From Marinomonas sp. MED121 (lineage in GTDB: Bacteria; Pseudomonadota; Gammaproteobacteria; Pseudomonadales; Marinomonadaceae), in NCBI RefSeq assembly GCF_000153025.1, contig NZ_CH672430.1:458608-522607 (forward strand): a DNA stretch of 64,000 bases. Direction: 5' to 3'. Under the pieces are notes generated by a model. The model was not told the DNA's origin. It searched no databases and saw only the letters and a list, made by a program, of their open reading frames with translations. Positions 36,242-45,600 of this stretch are shown piece after piece; the first letter of the stretch is position 1; every line of letters starts with the position of its first letter. The position numbers and the translations under genes are program-made.

Positions 36242-36895
36242 ATGTACACCCCGAAAAACCTCGCCATGGAAGACACCGCACAGATTCACGCCTTTATTAA
36301 AGCCCACAGTTTCGGTGTTTTAATTTTTGATACCGCAGCAAAAAACAATGAAAAAGCACATGAAACAAACTTAAATGGAACCCACCTTCCTTTCCTTCTT
36401 GATGAAAAGCAAAACCTTCTTTATAGCCATATGGCCAGAGCTAATCCCCATTGGAAAAGCTTAGAGGGCACAGAAGTTCTGATCATTTTTTCAGGCCCTC
36501 ATGCTTATATCTCTCCCACCTGGTACGCCCACAGCCCTGCCGTTCCCACTTGGAATTACGCAGCTGTCCATGCCTATGGCAAAGTAAGTTTATTAAATGA
36601 TGATGACACCCTAAGTGTTATCGACGATAAATTAAAAACTTACAAGCCTTCATTACTTAAAACGAATGAAGAAGGGATAAAAGAGCCCGTCACTGACGAA
36701 TTCAAACACAAACTACTTAGTGCCATCGTCGGCTTTAAAATCGAAATAACAAAACTCGAAGGCAAATTAAAACTGGGACAACATCGACCTAAAGCCGACC
36801 AAGAAGGGGTTTACAAAGCGCTCTCTGAATCACCAAGATTAGATGATCAGGCTTTAGCACTATATATGGAGAAGATGGCTATAGGATGTGGCTAA
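36242..36895 (+). CDS. FMN-binding negative transcriptional regulator, PaiB-like
   Basis: A 217-residue PaiB-family protein. Conserved segments: MYTPKNLAMEDTAQIHAFIK, THLPFLLDEKQNLLYSHMAR, ANPHWKSLEGTEVLIIFSG, PHAYISPTWYAHSPAVPTWN and YAAVHAYGKVSLL, with the C-terminal KIEITKLEGKLKLGQHRP. PaiB-like proteins have a flavin-binding split barrel and were named as negative regulators in Bacillus; direct DNA binding is uncertain. An upstream GNAT partner recalls the PaiA/PaiB pair of Bacillus, where PaiA is a GNAT acetyltransferase. Confidence 0.88.
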   Translation: MYTPKNLAMEDTAQIHAFIKAHSFGVLIFDTAAKNNEKAHETNLNGTHLPFLLDEKQNLLYSHMARANPHWKSLEGTEVLIIFSGPHAYISPTWYAHSPAVPTWNYAAVHAYGKVSLLNDDDTLSVIDDKLKTYKPSLLKTNEEGIKEPVTDEFKHKLLSAIVGFKIEITKLEGKLKLGQHRPKADQEGVYKALSESPRLDDQALALYMEKMAIGCG

Positions 36896-37086
36896 AGCCA
36901 AGAAAAATAAGTTTACAACATGACTTCTTATTGAATTTAATCTATGAAAAGCCATGTTGAACTAATGCTGCAATGAATTAAAGAAGTATTCATATTCAAA
37001 CCACTGGTTAACCAAAAGCTAAAAACACTTTAAGCTGGTGCCACAACAGCCTTTTTCTGTCATTTGAAATCGTTATAATTCAAAAA

Positions 37087-37425
37087 CTATCGAACCCCTG
37101 CACCTTGACTAGCAGTAGAGGAAGCCTCACAAATTTCTCCCGAGTTAGCAATATCAACCACAACACCCCATTCTTTACCTGAAGCAAAAGCAGTCATAGC
37201 CATTGATAGAGCAGCTTTGGTTCGTTCAGCTCCCATATTAGTGACACTAAAATTAACGCGCTCATAAAGACAGTTAGATAATAAACTAGAATTATTAACA
37301 GAAATTTGAAAGCTTCCATCAGAACCCAGTGTGTATATTTTGGTTACTTTTCCAAAATACCAAGCATTTCCCGCATAAACAGAAAAGCTACACAAACAGA
37401 ACAACATAACAAATATTTTCTTCAT
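37087..37425 (-). CDS. Small exported protein, island family member A
   Basis: A 112-residue hypothetical with a clear signal peptide (MKKIFVMLFCLCSFSVYA). The mature part (about 94 residues) shows the pattern shared with six other small genes of this island: a G-x-V-x-x-I-Y start (FGKVTKIYTLGSDG), a first cysteine (LLSNCLYERVNF), a helix-like stretch ALSMAMTAFASGKEW, and a second cysteine near the end (SGEICEASS). The two cysteines could form a disulfide in the periplasm. Function unknown. Confidence 0.8.
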   Translation of the reverse strand: MKKIFVMLFCLCSFSVYAGNAWYFGKVTKIYTLGSDGSFQISVNNSSLLSNCLYERVNFSVTNMGAERTKAALSMAMTAFASGKEWGVVVDIANSGEICEASSTASQGAGVR

Positions 37426-37461
37426 ACACCCACCAAAATCCTTTTTCGTTCAAATAAGTTA

Positions 37462-37720
37462 TTAATAAATGATTGCTAACTCTTTAATAGCACAAGCATT
37501 AGAACCCTTATCAAAGTAAACACATTATTTCTTATTAGCATAGAAATAGATAGTGCAACAGATAACATTGCCTTAATAGCGTTTTCTGTTACGCCTACAA
37601 TACCTTCTCTAACATGATGATACTTTGGATTAGGTCCATTTAAAAAATCAGGAAACTCACTTTTATTAAAGATTGCGCCGTTATCATTTTATCGGATAAA
37701 AATAATAAGTAATCTTAGCA
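37462..37720 (-). pseudogene. Decayed member of the small exported protein family
   Basis: No intact frame, but the minus strand holds a recognisable relative split between frames. A signal-peptide-like start MLRLLIIFIR ends at a stop (about 37688). Then a frame without a start reads GAIFNKSEFPDFLNGPNPKY, REGIVGVTENAIKAMLSVAL. A third frame continues ANKK, a stop, CVYFDKGSNACAIKELAIIY, ending at TAA (37462-37464). LSVAL...ANKK and the SNAC cysteine match the family core, so this is an eighth, dead copy. Confidence 0.75.
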
Positions 37721-37741
37721 TTAAACTAAATGTGAAATTTT

Positions 37742-38071
37742 TTATTGGAGTCTTACCATGTCAAGTGATTCAACATCACTATGCTCATTACAGGCAGAAA
37801 GGCCACTTAGTTTAACTTTTGCTTTAGATGCGTAAGCTGTTAATAAAGCTGAAAGCTGCATTTTTTGGATTTCATTAGTAAGAGGAAGACTATAGTCCCA
37901 AGAGGTATTAACAGCACACGATATCTGATTCTCAGGCGTTTTATCTGTTTTAATCAAAGCATACCCATTTGACTGTTTAATATGAACAACATTAACAATG
38001 GCGTCATCAATGCTACTTGAAAAGACCTCAAAAGATATTGTTAATAATAAAAAAGAAAATATTTTTTTCAT
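37742..38071 (-). CDS. Small exported protein, island family member B
   Basis: A 109-residue hypothetical. Signal peptide MKKIFSFLLLTISFEVFS; mature part carries the family core: first cysteine in QISCAVNTSWDY, then LSALLTAYASKAKVKLSG, second cysteine in LSACNEHSD, and a hydrophobic end (VESLDMVRLQ). The spacing of the two cysteines around the Leu/Ala-rich segment is like the neighbours, while overall identity is low. Function unknown; periplasmic location inferred from the signal peptide. Confidence 0.8.
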   Translation of the reverse strand: MKKIFSFLLLTISFEVFSSSIDDAIVNVVHIKQSNGYALIKTDKTPENQISCAVNTSWDYSLPLTNEIQKMQLSALLTAYASKAKVKLSGLSACNEHSDVESLDMVRLQ

Positions 38072-38197
38072 CTATCACCCCTTAAACCTGGTTAAAAATT
38101 AAAATGATATTATTTAAATAACTATCAAGCCTAACCCATGGTAGATCTAACTCATAAAAATACTTAACAAGACAGGCATTCTTTTAAAAAGAAAAAA

Positions 38198-38569
38198 TTA
38201 TTTGAATTTAAAATAGGCATATAACAAGGTTTCTATTGAATCAATGCCACTACAACTATCTGTACCCTTTATCACAACCTCTTTACCAGAAGAATACGCG
38301 GTAAGTAATTGAGAGTAAGTCGATTTCCCTGAATTAGTATCTGTTCTAACTACAAAGGCCCAAGAGTCTTCAGCCCTACAATTAGGGCCTTGATAATACA
38401 CTTCATCAACCATAATCACAGCACAAGATTCAAAAGCACATAACGCATCATAATGACTACCTGTCCCTATCGATAAAATTGGCCCTTGATAAAATCCTGC
38501 AAATGAACTCGTTGAAAACACAGACATAAAAGTAAAAAGTGACACTTTGATTCTATTTGATTTTTTCAT
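38198..38569 (-). CDS. Small exported protein, island family member C
   Basis: A 123-residue hypothetical with signal peptide (SLFTFMSVFSTSSFA). It has four cysteines after export: two early (LCAFESCAV), then GPNCRAEDSWAF and TDSCSGIDSIE. The Leu/Ala segment is YSQLLTAYSSGKEVVIKG, the clearest match to member B (LLTAYASKAKV). The extra cysteine pair is unique in the family here. It is in the same strand and order as its neighbours. Function unknown. Confidence 0.8.
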   Translation of the reverse strand: MKKSNRIKVSLFTFMSVFSTSSFAGFYQGPILSIGTGSHYDALCAFESCAVIMVDEVYYQGPNCRAEDSWAFVVRTDTNSGKSTYSQLLTAYSSGKEVVIKGTDSCSGIDSIETLLYAYFKFK

Positions 38570-38665
38570 CTTTTAATTTCCTTTAGTTTCATAAATACAT
38601 AGAACCACACTTAATTATGGGTACCTCCATGCCGATCTTATTCAATACATTGATGGGAGTGAAAA

Positions 38666-38778
38666 CTAATATAAGACAGCCATTATAAAAAAATTAAAAA
38701 TAATATCCACTCTTAACAATTTATTTCAGCTTAATATGAGATATCCAGCAAATTAAAGTTGGGTGTCTAAGAGAACTT
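38666..38778. repeat. Palindromic intergenic repeat, copy 1
   Basis: About 110 bp, nearly identical to the copy at 39315-39419. Both begin CTAATATAAGACAGCC, contain AATATCCACTCTTAACAAT and AGATATCCAGCAAATTAAAG, and end TGGGTGTCTA. The ends form an imperfect inverted repeat (TAAGACAGCC against GGGTGTCTAA), as in small non-coding mobile elements. It lies directly after the stop of member D. Confidence 0.8.
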
Positions 38779-38791
38779 TCTCTTTAAAGTT

Positions 38792-39163
38792 TTAATTAGA
38801 AACCATTTCTATGCCATGAAGATTCATGCCATATAGCGGATGGCATGACTTATCTAGTAAAAAATATACCTTCTTATTTTGAGCGTTAGCAGTCGCTGCA
38901 ACAGAGAACATACTATCAGCAAAAGCATGAGCATTTGGGTCTCCCCAATAAGTTGCTTTTTTCTGATTTATGTTTATATCACATGGTATGTCCGTAGGCG
39001 TTTCAGCAAAATGCACAGTGGCTCGACCGCCACCATCCCAGTATCTTGCAACTTTAGTAATAGTATAGGGTCCATACCATTTCTGCCCTGGAGAAGCATT
39101 AGTTGTTGCATGTAAATTTAATGATACAATAGAACTCAAAATAATAATAAAAACTTTTTTCAT
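38792..39163 (-). CDS. Small exported protein, island family member D
   Basis: A 123-residue hypothetical with signal peptide (MKKVFIIILSSIVSLNLHA). The mature part reads WYGPYTITKVARYWDGGGRA, first cysteine in TDIPCDININ, WGDPNAHAFADSMFSVAA with ANAQNKKVYFLLDKSC giving the core and the second cysteine. The DPNAHAF... stretch matches the DPDAKDMF of member E and links the two groups on either side of the first giant gene. Function unknown. The next gene upstream is the first YD-repeat protein. Confidence 0.8.
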   Translation of the reverse strand: MKKVFIIILSSIVSLNLHATTNASPGQKWYGPYTITKVARYWDGGGRATVHFAETPTDIPCDININQKKATYWGDPNAHAFADSMFSVAATANAQNKKVYFLLDKSCHPLYGMNLHGIEMVSN

Positions 39164-39314
39164 GAGATAAACCTATATAATATATTTATATTTCAAGAAT
39201 GGAATCAACATAATTTTAAAAAAATCGTATACTATACCAAAGAAAGAAATATTTAAGATTTTTTTTATTTTTATAAACCTAAATCATTTACCCTACATAC
39301 TTTACCGCTATGCC

Positions 39315-39419
39315 CTAATATAAGACAGCCATTATTAAAAATAATATCCACTCTTAACAATATAATTTCAGCTTAATATGAGATATCCAGCAAATTAAAG
39401 CTGGGTGTCTATAAGAACT
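39315..39419. repeat. Palindromic intergenic repeat, copy 2
   Basis: About 105 bp, nearly identical to 38666-38778 with small indels. It shows the same terminal inverted repeat and an inner palindrome (CAGCTTAAT / ATTAAAGCTG). Shares the end box AAATTAAAGNTGGGTGTCTA with three further sites at 49004, 49221 and 49306. Confidence 0.8.
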
Positions 39420-39629
39420 AATAACAGGCCGGCTTACCTTAAGAAAAAATGTCTAGTTCGACCCTTCATCAAGTTTGCGAGATTGGTAAAGATCAAAAAC
39501 GGTTAATAAGAAAGAAGACAAAACCACTTAAAAGCAATGTTTAAAAGTGGTTTGGATAACTATGGCCTTGACGGCACGGGTGCGTCCATATATGTCTAAG
39601 AGAACTTTTACTATTAAAATTTTCTTTTT

Positions 39630-39665
39630 CATAAAAAGCGAGAAAAGTTAACCTTTTCTCGCTTT
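39630..39665 (-). terminator. Strong terminator right after the first YD-repeat gene
   Basis: A 13-bp perfect stem AAAGCGAGAAAAG / CTTTTCTCGCTTT with loop TTAAC, then TTTTTAT on the minus strand, starting 14 bp after the stop codon. Confidence 0.92.
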
Positions 39666-39678
39666 AAACATAAACTAG

Positions 39679-42600
39679 TTACAAAGAATTTAAATAATCC
39701 GTACTTTCTCTTTGCTTACGAAAAACGGTGTAGTTGACCCCCATAGCAGGAATAATACTCCCAGCTACAAAACCTGTACCAATACTTGAATGAATTGAGC
39801 TCCCCCACGACCCCATATTCCAGCTACCAGCCCAAGTATCATGAAAAGCCGACATATAATTCATACCAGGAACTAGGTTTAGTCCCTTCATTAAGGTACT
39901 GCCTTCTTTTGTCCAACCTTCCCAAATGCCCAATGGATCACCAGCCCCCCATCCAATACCTATATTGTTATATCCTGTATCTCTAATATGATATGGTGAG
40001 CTAATTTTCCCTGCGTCTCTACCTTTAGTTCCAGGAAGCATCGTGGGTTCAGACCCATCTAGATCATTCAGAGCTTGTATGTAATAAGTAATAGCATCAC
40101 TTGAGAATTGAGCTTTAAAACCAGCTTCAAAACCATCGCTAAAGTCCCCCCCTTGAAGTGTGGCATAAGCTCCATTCATGCTCCCTCGTGCCGCGGCACG
40201 AGGCGCAATATTTGTATAGGAAATTCTTTCTTGGCTAAAACCAGTATTCATTTGATATGTAACATAGCTAAACACACCGGCCCTGACTACAGACTCCCAA
40301 TTACCTCCATTTTTATACGTTGTTTGAGCAGATAAAGCGGCAGAACAATAACCAGCACAACCTATGCTATCTAGATAAATGGCTCCAATTGCCAAGAGAT
40401 TCTCTTTTGTCCCAAAGTTTTTAATTTCTGTATAGGCTTTTGAAAGAACACTTTCCGTACTTTCAACAATACTATTTACTCCCGTTTTAACTGCTTTTTT
40501 GATTTTCTTCCAAGTTTTACTAAAAGAAAAGTAACCATTAGGGTCAGTAAAAGCCAAAGGGTTATTATATACATAGGTATAGCGGTTATATGACTGACTA
40601 TTATTTGGGTCTTGAATAAATGGATCTGCACTGATAAAGCGGCCTATTTCGGGGTCATAAACACGTCCATTCATGTGTATAAGGCCAACCGAATCCAACA
40701 TCTCATGGCCGGTATAGCCTAAACGACCCGATAAACCAAATGCATCCCAAGCATTTTGATCTCCTGCCACCTTAACATACTCACGTTTACCCCAGGCATC
40801 ATAATGAAATTGCTTCAAAAGGCGCATACTACCACCCTCAGCAATTGCTAAAACTGAGCCTAGGTGATCTTTTAAGAAGTAACGTGTCTGCTCTAAAAAT
40901 AACCCTGCAACAGCACTTTCACTTCTTTCAATAAATCCAAAACTACCTAGGTAAAAACGTTCAATTAACGCGCCATCATTACCTTCGACTTTTTCGTAAA
41001 GACCGTCTAAATACCATGTCGTTTCTTCCCCTTCGGTCGTCGTATCAATACGTTTATAACGCTTAAAATTTGGACCATATAATAATTCAACCTGAGTACC
41101 CGATTGAGTAATAGTCTTTGGCTTACCAAAAGATGTGTAAGTAAAGCTTCTGCCGTCACCATTTAAAAGGTTGCCACTAATGTCGTAACAATATTGACCT
41201 TTGCCCTCTATATATGAAACTGCATGAGGACCTGATACAAACTCACAACTGCCTTGTTGTTGATATTGATAACTACCAATACCTGCCTTAGAAAGAATGT
41301 TACCATTATTCATATAAGACATTGATTTAATATCGCCACCGGTGCCAATACCATCAAAACTACGACTTGTCCAAGTACTAAGACGATTTAAAGAATCATA
41401 AGTAAATGATTGCCCTTGATCTTGATTAGCCTCACTTGTACTAGAATCCATAAAAATCTGATCATCTCGATATGTCAGATTCCCAAGACCATCGAATTTA
41501 TAACTAGACTTTTGAGCCGTGGCAATACCACCCCAAGCACTTTCAATTGATGTTGCAAAACCTGTTGCTGCATCGTATTCACGATATGTTTTTAATCCAC
41601 CATCTAGTTCAAAGGCTGTTAGTTTTCCTCTTGCATCCATACTCGTTGCTTGCCAATGAATATCATTAACATCATCATCTCTATGAATACTGTTTAAATA
41701 ACCTGTTGAGTCATAAGTTTGCTTAACTTTATAACCACCAGGGTAAGTCAATGTATCGAGCTTTCCTTTTATATAATGCCAACTTAGCTCAGCACTATTA
41801 CCATCACCAAATTCAACATTTTTATTAGCAAGATTTCCAAAACCATCATAGCTTAAGCTTTCTATATAACTTCCTTGTGTTACCTTGCTTATCTGCCCGA
41901 CACCATTTGTTGCTTGATCAAATTCCCAATAACTTGACCCTTCTTCATTTACTCGAGATAACATTCGCCCTAAAAGGTCGTAATTGAAGCTAGTCACTTG
42001 GCCATTTGCATTAATTTCTTTAGTAACTTGGCCCAATGCATTATTAATAAATGTCCAAGTACCTTTATCAGGGTCAACTAATTGAGTTCGAGCACCATTA
42101 TCATCATATTGAATTAGAATTTGATTAGCATCCATATCAATAGATTTGACCAATTGCCCACGACCGTTATATTGATAATCTATTCTATTGCCTAAATTAT
42201 CAATGCTATATATCGTCATTCCAAAAGCATTTTGTTCAGTCGTTGCACTCTGAGAGCTGCCATCAAAATAGTCAATATTAGTTTGCTTTAGTCCCGAAAA
42301 GTTAAGCTCGGTATAACGCCCCTCAGCAGGCAAATCTATTCTAGTATTTCGCCCTCTAGCATCATAAGTGTATTGAGTAAAATGAGTTGGAGAACTCAAA
42401 TAGGGTTCAGAAACAGAGGAAAGCTGCCCTTTCGAATCAAAAATCGAAGCAATATATGAATAATTCCCCCCCATTATTTGCTTACCAGTTCTTAAGGTAC
42501 GTCCTAATGAGTCAAAATATGATCGTTCAGATGGTGCTTCAGATGTTTGTGTTAATACATAGCTAACTTCATTAGTTGAACATTCACCAGAGCATTTTCC

Positions 42601-45600
42601 ATATTTAAATGTCTTACTTGATTGCGGGCTCTCAACACTTATTTTTCGACCTAAAATATCAAAACTTGTCGTTGTTGTTTGCCCATTAGCGTTAGTATGA
42701 GACTCAATCACTGAGTAAACAGGATGCTCTTGGAAGCTTTCATGATGACCCAGCGCATTCCAGCTATCACTCACTGCTCCATTTACATCATACTCATAAT
42801 TCGTAATCGCTTGGGAGCTTGAGAGACTTGCATTCGCATCATTATCTTTCCAGCTGGCAATAACAGACCGTGGCAACCCTCGATCAAATTCACTATAAGT
42901 GGTTACAACCTCTTGTTGACTACCTGGTCTACTTATTGTTTTTGTAAGTAATCCATTTGCTGAATATTCATACTCAGACCCACTCGTACTCGTTTGGATC
43001 GAAGGACCAGAAATACTTGTTGTCGCTTTACTCTTTAACCAAATACCTTGAAGAGACAATGTAGAATTATATTCAATACTATTATTTTCAATTACATCGA
43101 CATTAGTTAAGCTTAAATCTGATGCTGAAACAGAGGTTCCATATTGAGTTACAATACCAACTGGGTTTGCATGATTATCATAGGAATAATCAATACTTGT
43201 AGCACTAATTAGCGCTTGATTAAGGTCAAAACTTTCAAATAAGCTCTTAGACTTTGTTATTGAGTAACTTACCGAACCTGGCGTTACATCACTACAGCTT
43301 CCTGAAGTACATGTATTAATTACTAAATCTTCAGCTGAAATATAATTAGATTGCCACTCATGCCTTTCACGCTCTAAAAGCCCTTCAGAAAAGTCAGCGC
43401 AATAATCCAAGCCAGAATAATCATCAATTTTAAAACCACTTGGAATTGTACAAGTTTCTTTCTTTTCTAAAGACGCATTTAACCTGCCTGAGGAATCTTG
43501 TGAATAATGGCTTACAACAGCTGTATCATTAGCTAAATCAAACGTTTGCACTCTAGCGAAACCTTGATTACCTAACCCCTGAATATGAACTTTTTGATCA
43601 TAAAAGCGGTAAACTAAAGAGCTAAAGCCACCTGAACCATTATTTGAATCAATAGAATAAGCAACAGGATAGCTGTTAAATACACTTCTAACATCACCCG
43701 TTGGCCAACTACTTGTATCCAGACTATAAATTGATCTATCTGAGCTCAAACCATAATTAAATTTATTAACCGTTCCATAAACATTATTAACTTGTATTAA
43801 TTTATCTTGATAAGGGCTACCTGAGACGACCCAATTAGCGATATTGGCGTTAGCTGTACTTGAGGTCGATGCTTGATAAATTTCTACCAAGTCAGCTGTG
43901 CCATCAGCATTAACATCCATTGTCAGGTAATTTCGTCCCTGATTAACGTCCATTGTCAGGTAATTTTGTTCCTGACTGTTGCTGCTGTAATTTTGACTTA
44001 ACTGCTTACGGTTAGCTTCATAAAAACCGCCTTTATCGTTATTGATTAAACTGACAGAATATGAGTAATTACCCGATTTATAAATATGTACTAGATCTTG
44101 TGAACCATCAAAGTTGACATCAAGGACACTAAAGTTACTCGGTGTAGTAGAGGCAGGTGAGAACCAGGCTGAGCTAATTTTTGTTGTCGCACCTGACACA
44201 AAATCATTTAAGTCAGTATTTAACCAAGATTCACTGTAAGTTTGATTACTGCTATTTTTAATTTTAACGATATCTGAAAGGCCATCAGCATTCACGTCTA
44301 AAGTTAAAAAAGTAGGCGTATTAGAAAGCGTGCTACTCCAAGAGCCGATTGACTTGGCACTTAATACTTTTGTAAAGCCTAAGCTGCCATTATTTGACCA
44401 AATATTGGCATAGGCGTTATCACCAGAACGATAAATGGCAACCAGATCTTGCTGCCCATCTCCATTGGTATCCATAGGAAGGATGTTAGAAGTGAGAGCC
44501 TCACCAATTTGACTCCAACTTCCCAAATTTGATGTGGAGCAACTCCCGATGCTACCGTTACCAGCATTTGTACAGGCTTGTGCGTAAGCTGTTGAGCTTG
44601 ATTGATATATTTTAACAAGATCAGGTAAGGTATCACCATTCATGTCCATGACTTGGTAACGTTTTCCGTTTTCCTCACCGGTACCACTATTACCAAAAGC
44701 GGCGCTCGTTTGCTTTGTTAACGTACCTTGTCCATCACTGAACCAAGCAACGAAAGTGCTACTACTATCACCCGTACTCTTTTTAATTTCAGCAAAGTCT
44801 TCAAGACCATCACCGTTTACATCAAATACATAATAAGATGAGTCAGTATTATTCGGTTGGAAGTCTTGTTTATGGCTATACCCTCCCGATTTATTATTTA
44901 AATATAAGGAAGCTGATCGTGTTGTTCCTGTTTTACGTATTTTAATAATATCGCTATAGCCATCAGCATTTGCATCCAAAGATAAGAACTCAGGTTTATC
45001 ACTCGATGTTAAACCATTGTACTGACCTAGAGTTGACATCACCGATTTATTTAAACTGGTGAGACTGGCTAAAGATTCATCCTGATAGGTAAAGCTTAAC
45101 GGATAGACACAGTCATTATTGCCACACAACTTCACATCAGATAATAAAGACCTTTCTGTGCCTTGGCTTTCTTCATAACTTAGCTGATAGCTATAACTGA
45201 TTTTAGAAGCCGCTGAATTAGTTATATTCAAACTAGTTAAGCGCTGATCACGAGAAATCAACTGTCCGGCTAAATATTGAGAAGTAGAGTCAGATCGGCC
45301 TCTAAAATTAAAATCAATTACTGTACCTGCATAACTAATACTTTTAGGTCGTTGAATACCCTTTGACGCAATAGTGGTATAGGTATAATTAATCATATTA
45401 TCAGCCGCATCTTGACGACTACTAATAGACCAAATCAGGGTTTTATTTTGGGCATTAGCAACTAACTTACTGTCTGAGGTTTGGCCATAAAAGTAACGCT
45501 CACCAGATTTAGTAATTACTTCCCAATAATCAGGGTTCCCAATATCACCTCCCTTAGAATAAATTCTTTCAAAGTTGTCTATATTAGTTTTATATTGAGT

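Larger units (their letters stand above)
39164..39678. other. 515-bp intergenic region after the first YD-repeat gene
   Basis: Contains the terminator of the giant gene, an AACCACTT / AAGTGGTT inverted repeat (about 39525-39555), a short match to the 3' flank of repeat copy 1 (GTCTAAGAGAACTTT near 39595) and repeat copy 2 (39315-39419). No immunity-type gene or other reading frame is supported on either strand. Confidence 0.6.
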
